Below are positions 1-6,300 of a stretch of DNA of 7,896 nt, one piece after another. Made by a program: the position numbers and the translations under genes. The notes beneath the pieces were generated by a model that was given only the letters and a program-made list of their open reading frames with translations, had not been told where the DNA came from and searched no databases. The stretch's first letter is position 1. The number at the start of each line of letters is the position of its first letter. The stretch spans positions 1-7,896 of the forward strand of contig DCUM01000220.1 in NCBI GenBank assembly GCA_002327255.1, written 5' to 3'. Source of the stretch: a bacterium UBA2214 (GTDB lineage: Bacteria; Zhuqueibacterota; Zhuqueibacteria; Residuimicrobiales; Residuimicrobiaceae).

Positions 1-42
1 CCACTGCCCACTGCCCCCTGCCCCCTGCCTGCTGCCTGCTGC
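1..42. repeat. Heptanucleotide tandem repeat, six units, possibly continuing upstream
   Basis: Six consecutive 7-base units fill the first 42 bases: CCACTGC twice, CCCCTGC twice, CTGCTGC twice. All fit CNNCTGC, and the variants come in adjacent identical pairs. The array ends sharply at GAACATTG. It begins at the window edge, so its true length is unknown. Short intergenic heptamer arrays of this kind are known from cyanobacteria and occur in some Bacteroidota-related genomes. No function can be assigned from sequence. Confidence 0.85.
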
Positions 43-224
43 GAACATTGTGCCCTGCCCCAATATCTTGGCATAGTGTTTGCGAAATACCTGGGTAATA
101 AAACACGATATCATTGAAAATATTAAACTAAACTACGTTTATGGCTTGTGAAAACCGCTTGATCTTGTTTTAGTCGCAGACAAGTGTTCTGTCATGAAAC
201 AACATTATGCAATGCAACTGTATT
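43..224. other. Intergenic region upstream of the large gene, no gene seen
   Basis: This stretch is visibly richer in A and T than the gene that follows. I see no coding frame of note, no tRNA-like cloverleaf, and no strong hairpin followed by a T run. It must contain the promoter of the downstream gene unless transcription enters from further upstream. The best candidate is ATTG at 113-116 followed after 17 bases by TACGTTTA at 134-141, a loose match to the Bacteroidota-type TTTG/TAnnTTTG pattern, but it is too weak to call. An in-frame TGA at 149-151 limits how far upstream the gene could start. Confidence 0.6.
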
Positions 225-229
225 GGAGG
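225..229 (+). promoter_or_regulatory. Ribosome binding site GGAGG
   Basis: GGAGG lies nine bases before the ATG at 239, a normal Shine-Dalgarno spacing. It decides the start codon: two other in-frame ATGs at 194 and 212 lie upstream of this site, lack a comparable purine-rich motif, and would place a polar stretch in front of the signal peptide. Confidence 0.8.
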
Positions 230-238
230 TCAAACATC

Positions 239-310
239 ATGAGGTCAGCGTCTCAGTTTTTCAAAATCTTTGCCGTAATGCTGCTTGTCAGTGCAGCCGC
301 AGTGATGGCT
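239..310 (+). other. Signal peptide (residues 1-24)
   Basis: The N terminus has a short polar start with Arg2 and Lys9, a hydrophobic core of about a dozen residues (IFAVMLLVSAAAV), and a V-M-A signal peptidase I site, predicting cleavage between Ala24 and Gln25. There is no lipobox cysteine, so this is a Sec-exported soluble or cell-surface protein rather than a lipoprotein. A Sec signal peptide is what a type IX secretion substrate needs to reach the periplasm, in agreement with the C-terminal sorting motif. Confidence 0.9.
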
Positions 311-3300
311 CAAACCAGCTACAAGGCGGATTTTGAAACGACAAGCAATGGCCCACTTCCGGCAGCGGAATGGGCGGCCAATGCAACACTGGTGGTGCAG
401 AACGGCAATATCCATACAACGGCCACGGAACTTGCGACCAAATCGCTGGGCATCTGGAACAAACTCAGCAGCACGAACATCGTCAAGATTCGCTGGGCGG
501 CATTAGGGGATGGGTGTAATAACGAAGGGACCATGTTCGGCGGCATTGTCTTCATGAATGCAGCCTCGACAACGGCCAATGGTTATTTCATCTATTTCAA
601 GGACGGTAAAATCCTCCTCTATTCGATCACCAATGGCACGACCTATACCTACAAGACCCAATCGGATGCCTCTCCCGCCGCATCCGCGGGGTCGGAGTTC
701 ATGGTCAAGATGAATCCTGCCACCTACAGTTTTGAAGTCTTTCTGAACAACAGCAAGATCGGCGCCACGCTGATTGATAACAGCACCAGCCCGGTGAATC
801 TCACCACGGCCAGTTACGGCGGCGTCATGTTGTACGGCAGCAAGATCAATGACATCGAAGAGATCACCGTCACCAACGATCCGACCTACTCCGGCGGCAG
901 CAGCGGCGGCGGCGGCACGGGCGGTTCCACCTCCGGGGTCTGGAACTGTCTCGATGCGGATGCCTTCACGCGCACGGTGGTCGGCGATGACTGGGACGGC
1001 CCCAATCACGTCATCGAAAACAATGAATTCGCCGCCAATCCCGCGCGCAATACCTGGACCATGGCCACCTACAAAAAGGCCGGCGGCAACAAATCCGCGG
1101 GCGCCGATTCGATCAAGGTCTCCATGAACATGGGCGCCGGCGCCGCCAATTTCGGCACCTCCATTCCCGTGGGTCTGGCGATTCTGCTCGATTCACCCTC
1201 GGCCAGTGCCAATGGATATTGGCTGCGCCGCACTGCGACGTCGCTGACGATGTATTCGATCACCAACAACGGGACGACCTTCAATCAAAGTATCACCGAA
1301 ACGACCTCGCTGACGCAGGCGACGCCCAAGGCCGGCGACAAGGTGACCGCCATCGTCAAACAGGCGGGCAGCGTCATCTCGGTGTTCTATTATGTCAACG
1401 ACAAATACGATTCGAAACTGACCTACACCTTCCCGGCCGGCACGACGCCGCCGGCGACCTGGTATGTCGGCGTGGTGCAATACGAAGGTGCGGGCGCCAA
1501 TTACAACATCGATGATTTCCAGGTCTGCCTGCCGTCTCTCAGCCCGGCGGGCGCGACGCGAATGGTCTATGTGAGCGGCAACAACCAGAGCGCCCCCATC
1601 CAGCAGTACGTCGCCGATTCCCTCAAGGTCAAGGTGACCGATGACGCAGGCACCGCCGTCAGCAATGTGGTCGTCGATTTTGCGGTGACGCAGGGGCGCG
1701 CCGGCATCGAGACCGGCACCTTCGATGGACGGATCTGGAAGGAAGTGGAATCGGGCAGCATCCTCATTCCCATCGCCAAGGATACCACCGGCCCTACGTC
1801 GTCGGTATCGGGCGGCCATTATGTAAAATCATCCTATACCGGTGGCTACCGCTACAAGACGGCAGTTTCCATTCCGATCTATGTCCCCGAGGATCGCACC
1901 TATAAATTTTATCTGCGCTACCGCACCAAATCATCCAGCATGAATAATGTTATTGTCAAGTATAATACCAATGATTCCTTGATGGTTGAAGTGACCGATC
2001 TGAGCGGTAACTGGGCCTGGCACGCCAATGCCGCTGTTTTCCGGCTCCCCAAGGGACTGCAGACCATCCGGCTGGTCATCTATGAGCCCGGATGGGATTG
2101 GGACAAGATCGCCATCATCGCCAGCAATGTCTCGGGGCCAACCGGCTCCACCCTGGGTGATACCGGCCCGAACCTCTCCAACATCACCAACAGTCAGGGT
2201 TTCGCCGCGGCGCGCGTCAAATTCGACACCGATGCCGACACCAATGTGGTGATCCATGCGTTGGGATACAAAGCGGATGGCACCACGCTGCTGGATAATT
2301 CGCCCGTGGTCTTTACCCTGGATCCCACCCCGGGTCCCGCGTCGCGGATCATCAAAGACCCGGAACAGACGGATCCGATCCTGGGAACGCGTGACGAGTC
2401 GATCGGCGCCACCCTCATCGCCATGGTGCAGGACGCCAATGGCAACGGGGTGCCGGGCACCACGGTGAATTGGCAATTGACCCAGGGCGTCGGGGGCATG
2501 CTGGCCAGTGGCTCGAGCATCTCCGGGGCCGACGGGCGCGCGCGCGTCACCATGACCCTCGGCCTGACCGATACGCTCTTCACCGTGGTGGCGCGGGCCT
2601 ATAACGCCGCCAGTCAGGAATTGAGCAATTCGCCGCTCACCTTCACCATCAAGACCGGCAAGCCGCCCTCCACCATGCAAAAAATCTCCGGGGACGGCCA
2701 GACGGCCAATGCCGGCAACACACTGCCCAATCCCTTCAAGGTGCGGGTGCTCAACACCCAGTCGCTGCCCTATCCGAATTATCCGGTGACGTTTCGCGTC
2801 AAGAGCGGCGGCGGCAAAATCACGCCGCAGACCCCCATCAACTATCAGGATACGCTCAAGGTCATCACCGACACCAACGGCGAGGCGTGGGTCTACCTCA
2901 GACTGGGCAATGTGGCAGGGCTCAACGTGGTCGAAGCCAAATTGCAGGGCCTGAGCGGCATACCGGTCCATGAATTTGCCGCCACCGGCACCACCGGCCC
3001 GGCCAAGATACTCGATTTTGTCTCCGGCAACAACCAGAGCGGCCCCGTCGGACTGGCTGTGCGGGATTCTCTGGTGGCCAAAATCACCGATGCCGTCGGC
3101 AACCCCATCGCCGGCAAACAGCTCGATTTCGTCATCGTCGATGGCACCGACGCCTATATCGACGAATTCGGACAGAGAAACCGTACCAAGTATACCAATG
3201 CATCCGGGCGGGCGGCGGTCCTTCTCTACATGGGCAGCTCCGTCAGCGAGATCAACCGCGTGCGCGCTTCGGTGGTCAACGATGCCAACATCACACCGCA

Positions 3301-6300
3301 AAATATCACCTTCCAGGCGACGGCGACGTCCGCCGTAGCCGCGAAGATACAATATGTTTCCGGCAATGACCAGGACACCACCGTCACCGCGCGGTTGAGC
3401 AGACCGTTTGTGGTTCAGGTCTTCGGTCCCTTTGGCAGCGCCATCTCGGGCCATCCGGTGCGTTTCCGCGTCGTCAAGGGCGGCGGAAATTTCGACGGCT
3501 TGTCGGAAAAAGTGGTCAATTCGGACGCCAATGGCCTGGCCCAGGCTTCCCTGACACTGGGCAAGACCGCGGGCGACAGCACCAACGTCGTCGAAGCGCT
3601 CTCCTATCGCGTCGATCAGACGACGATTCCGCTGGAGGGATCGCCCATCCGCCTGTGGGCCAACGGGACGCCGGCTACTGCCGCCAAACTGGTCAAACTG
3701 GCTTCCACCGACAACCAGCAGGCGCCCAACGGCCGCGAGCTTGTGCAGCCGCTCAAAGCCCAGGTCACGGATGTCCACGGCAATGCCATCAGGGGTTATC
3801 CGGTCACCTTCCAGGTGGAGGGCGCCGGCGGCACCATTGTCGATGAAACCGGCGCGACCACCGTCAAGGTCGTCATGACAGGCAGCGACGGGTATGCTAC
3901 CGTGCGCTGGCGGATGCCGGTGGCGCTCGGCGTCTTTCGCATGCGCGTCGATGCCATGCGCGATGACGGCGCATCGCTGACCGACAGCCCGGCCTTTTTC
4001 ACGGCCACCTCGATCACCGGGGACGCCTTCCTGATGACCAAATGGAATACGCCCGATACCCTGCAGGGTGTGGTCGACAAGGTTCTGGCGCGCAAGGTCC
4101 GCGTTCGCGTCACCGATGCCAATTCGTTGCCCAAGGGCGGCTATATGGTCTCCTTCTCCGTCACCCAGGGCAGCGGCAAAGTGAACGGACAGACGATCGT
4201 CACCGTCCCAACCTCAGCGGACTCGGGCATTGCCGAAGTCTCCTGGCTGCTCGGCACCGCGTCGGGAATTGCCAACAACGTCCTGGAAGTGCGTTCGGGC
4301 GTGGTCAATGGCTATTTGCAGGTCTTCAAAGCCACGGCGGCACCGGATGTGCCCTATCAGATGGTGGCCGATCCGGCGACCAACAATCAACTCGGCAACG
4401 TCGGCGAACCGCTCGCCAGGGCGGTGCGCGTTCAGATCAAGGATAAATATGGCAACGGCGTGACCATGGTTCCGGTCACCTTCCACGTCAGTGGTGTCGA
4501 CAGTTTGCGCGGCAGCGTGGACGGTGTGGTCGAGAAGGCGGTCGCTACCGATGTAGATGGCTACGCTTCGGTCATCTGGACCCTCGGCAAACGGCCGGGC
4601 ACCAAGAATAACGCCCTGGAAGTCTCCGCACGCCACAATGGCGTGAACTTGCTGAATTCGCCTTTCATATTCTACGCCAGCGCCATGGTGGGTTCGCCGC
4701 GCATGATGTGGATGGCCAGCGACACCACCAAGTTCACCGGCATCATCGGCAACCAGCTGGCGGAACGGCTCAAGGCGCGCGTCACCGACCAGTTCAAGAA
4801 CCCCATTGCCAACCATCCGGTCACTTTCGAGGTGATGTCGCAGACCGAGGCCAATGGCGGTTCCCTGGACGGCGCCACCGAAGTCAAGAAGAATCTCTTC
4901 AGCGACAGCAACGGTCTGGTCAGCGTGCAATTGACCCTGGGCAGGAATTCCGGCAACAAGATCAACCGGGTCGAAGCGCGTTCCGAGCTGAACGGTGTGG
5001 CGTTGAGCGGATCTCCCGTTGTTTACCTGGTTTCCGCCGCACCCAGCAACGCCCACTCGATCAATTATGTGGAAGCAGCAGACAGGACGCGAACCGGCAC
5101 CGTCGGCAAGTATGTAACCAACGAACTCAAAGTCATCGCCCGTGACCAGTACGGCAATATCGTCAAGGGTCATCCGATCCAGTTCCGCATCCTCGTCGGC
5201 GCTTCCGACAATGCAGCGCTGGGCGCCGATACCCTGCTCACCAGGGTGGTGGACACGGGCAGTGATGGCATCGCACGTGTCTCCTGGCGGCTTGGCCGCA
5301 GATCCGGCATGGACCGCAACGTGGTGGAAGCGAGTTCCAGCAACGGCACCACGGCGCTGCTTAATTCACCGCTGCAGTTCACGGCGGTTTCGACGCCGGA
5401 TATCACCGACGGCAAGCGCTCCACCATTCGGGCGGTGGATGCCGTGGTCAATGCCGACGGGATTTCCAAGGCGACTGTCAAGGTGACCCTGAAAGACAAG
5501 TACGAAAATGCAGTTACGGGCAAATATGTGACGCTGCGCTCGTATGATCCCAATTGCAATATCACCCAGCCTTTTTCGACGACGGACGTCAACGGCGATG
5601 CCATCGGCTTCATCGCCTCAACCAGGGCAGGGATAAAATGGATCAGTGCGCGCGACGTCAACAATAATGTCAGTGTTGCCGACAGTGTCTCGGTGCGCTT
5701 TCTCGCCTTGCCGGCCTATGAGATCGCCCGCACCGCCGTACAGGACGGCGATGCGCAAACGCGCAACGTCAGTACGGCCTTGCCGCTGCCGCTGCGGGTG
5801 GTGGTGAAGGATATGTATGGCAATCCGATTGCCGGCCAACCGGTGACCTTTGTGCCCACGCAGGGCGGGGGTACCATGCTCGATCCGCAAGTCATGTACA
5901 CCGATAGCTCGGGAATCGCTGCGGCACGGTATAAGCTGGGTACCCAGGCTGGTGTGAACTTTGTCGAAGCCCGCGCCAGCAAGAGCGATGGTGCGCCGTT
6001 GAACAACTCGCCCGTGCGCTTCACGGAAATCGGCGTCAAATCACAGCCCTCGCGTTTGATCGTTGCGAGCGGCGATGGACAGACAGCCGCACCCGGTCAG
6101 CAATTGTCCGAGCTGCTCAGGGTCAAGCTGGTCGACATCAACGGCTGGCCGATTGCGGGCGAAACGGTTCGCTATGGTATTCTCGTCAACAACGGCGCCA
6201 TCACCAGCAACAATCCGGTGATCACCGATATGGAGGGTATGGCCTCCGCACAGGCGACGGCAGGAACCCAGAGCGGCAGCACACTCTTCAGCGCCTATCT

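Noticed and set aside
113..141. Possible promoter: ATTG then TACGTTTA, 17 bases apart
   Set aside because: It matches the Bacteroidota-type consensus only loosely, the spacer is shorter than usual, and AT-rich DNA gives such matches by chance. No sigma-70-like pair with good spacing was found either.
194..214. Upstream in-frame ATG codons at 194 and 212 as alternative starts of the large gene
   Set aside because: Neither has a clear Shine-Dalgarno sequence, and either would put up to 15 extra polar residues before the signal peptide. The ATG at 239 has GGAGG at ideal spacing and begins a standard signal peptide.
890..937. GGC/AGC-rich low-complexity tract as a possible contingency (slippage) locus
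   Set aside because: The tract is an interrupted Gly/Ser/Thr codon run keeping the reading frame, best explained as a protein linker. There is no pure homopolymer or long perfect repeat that would favour slippage.
1931..3778. A 615-codon open frame on the minus strand opposite the Ig repeats, with other minus-strand frames at 4214-5173 and 6638-7825
   Set aside because: They lie wholly antisense to a well-supported coding frame with clear domains. Their translations are rich in Gly, Arg, Asp, Ile and His with no recognisable domain, as expected from the complement of GC-biased codons. No ribosome binding site was made out.
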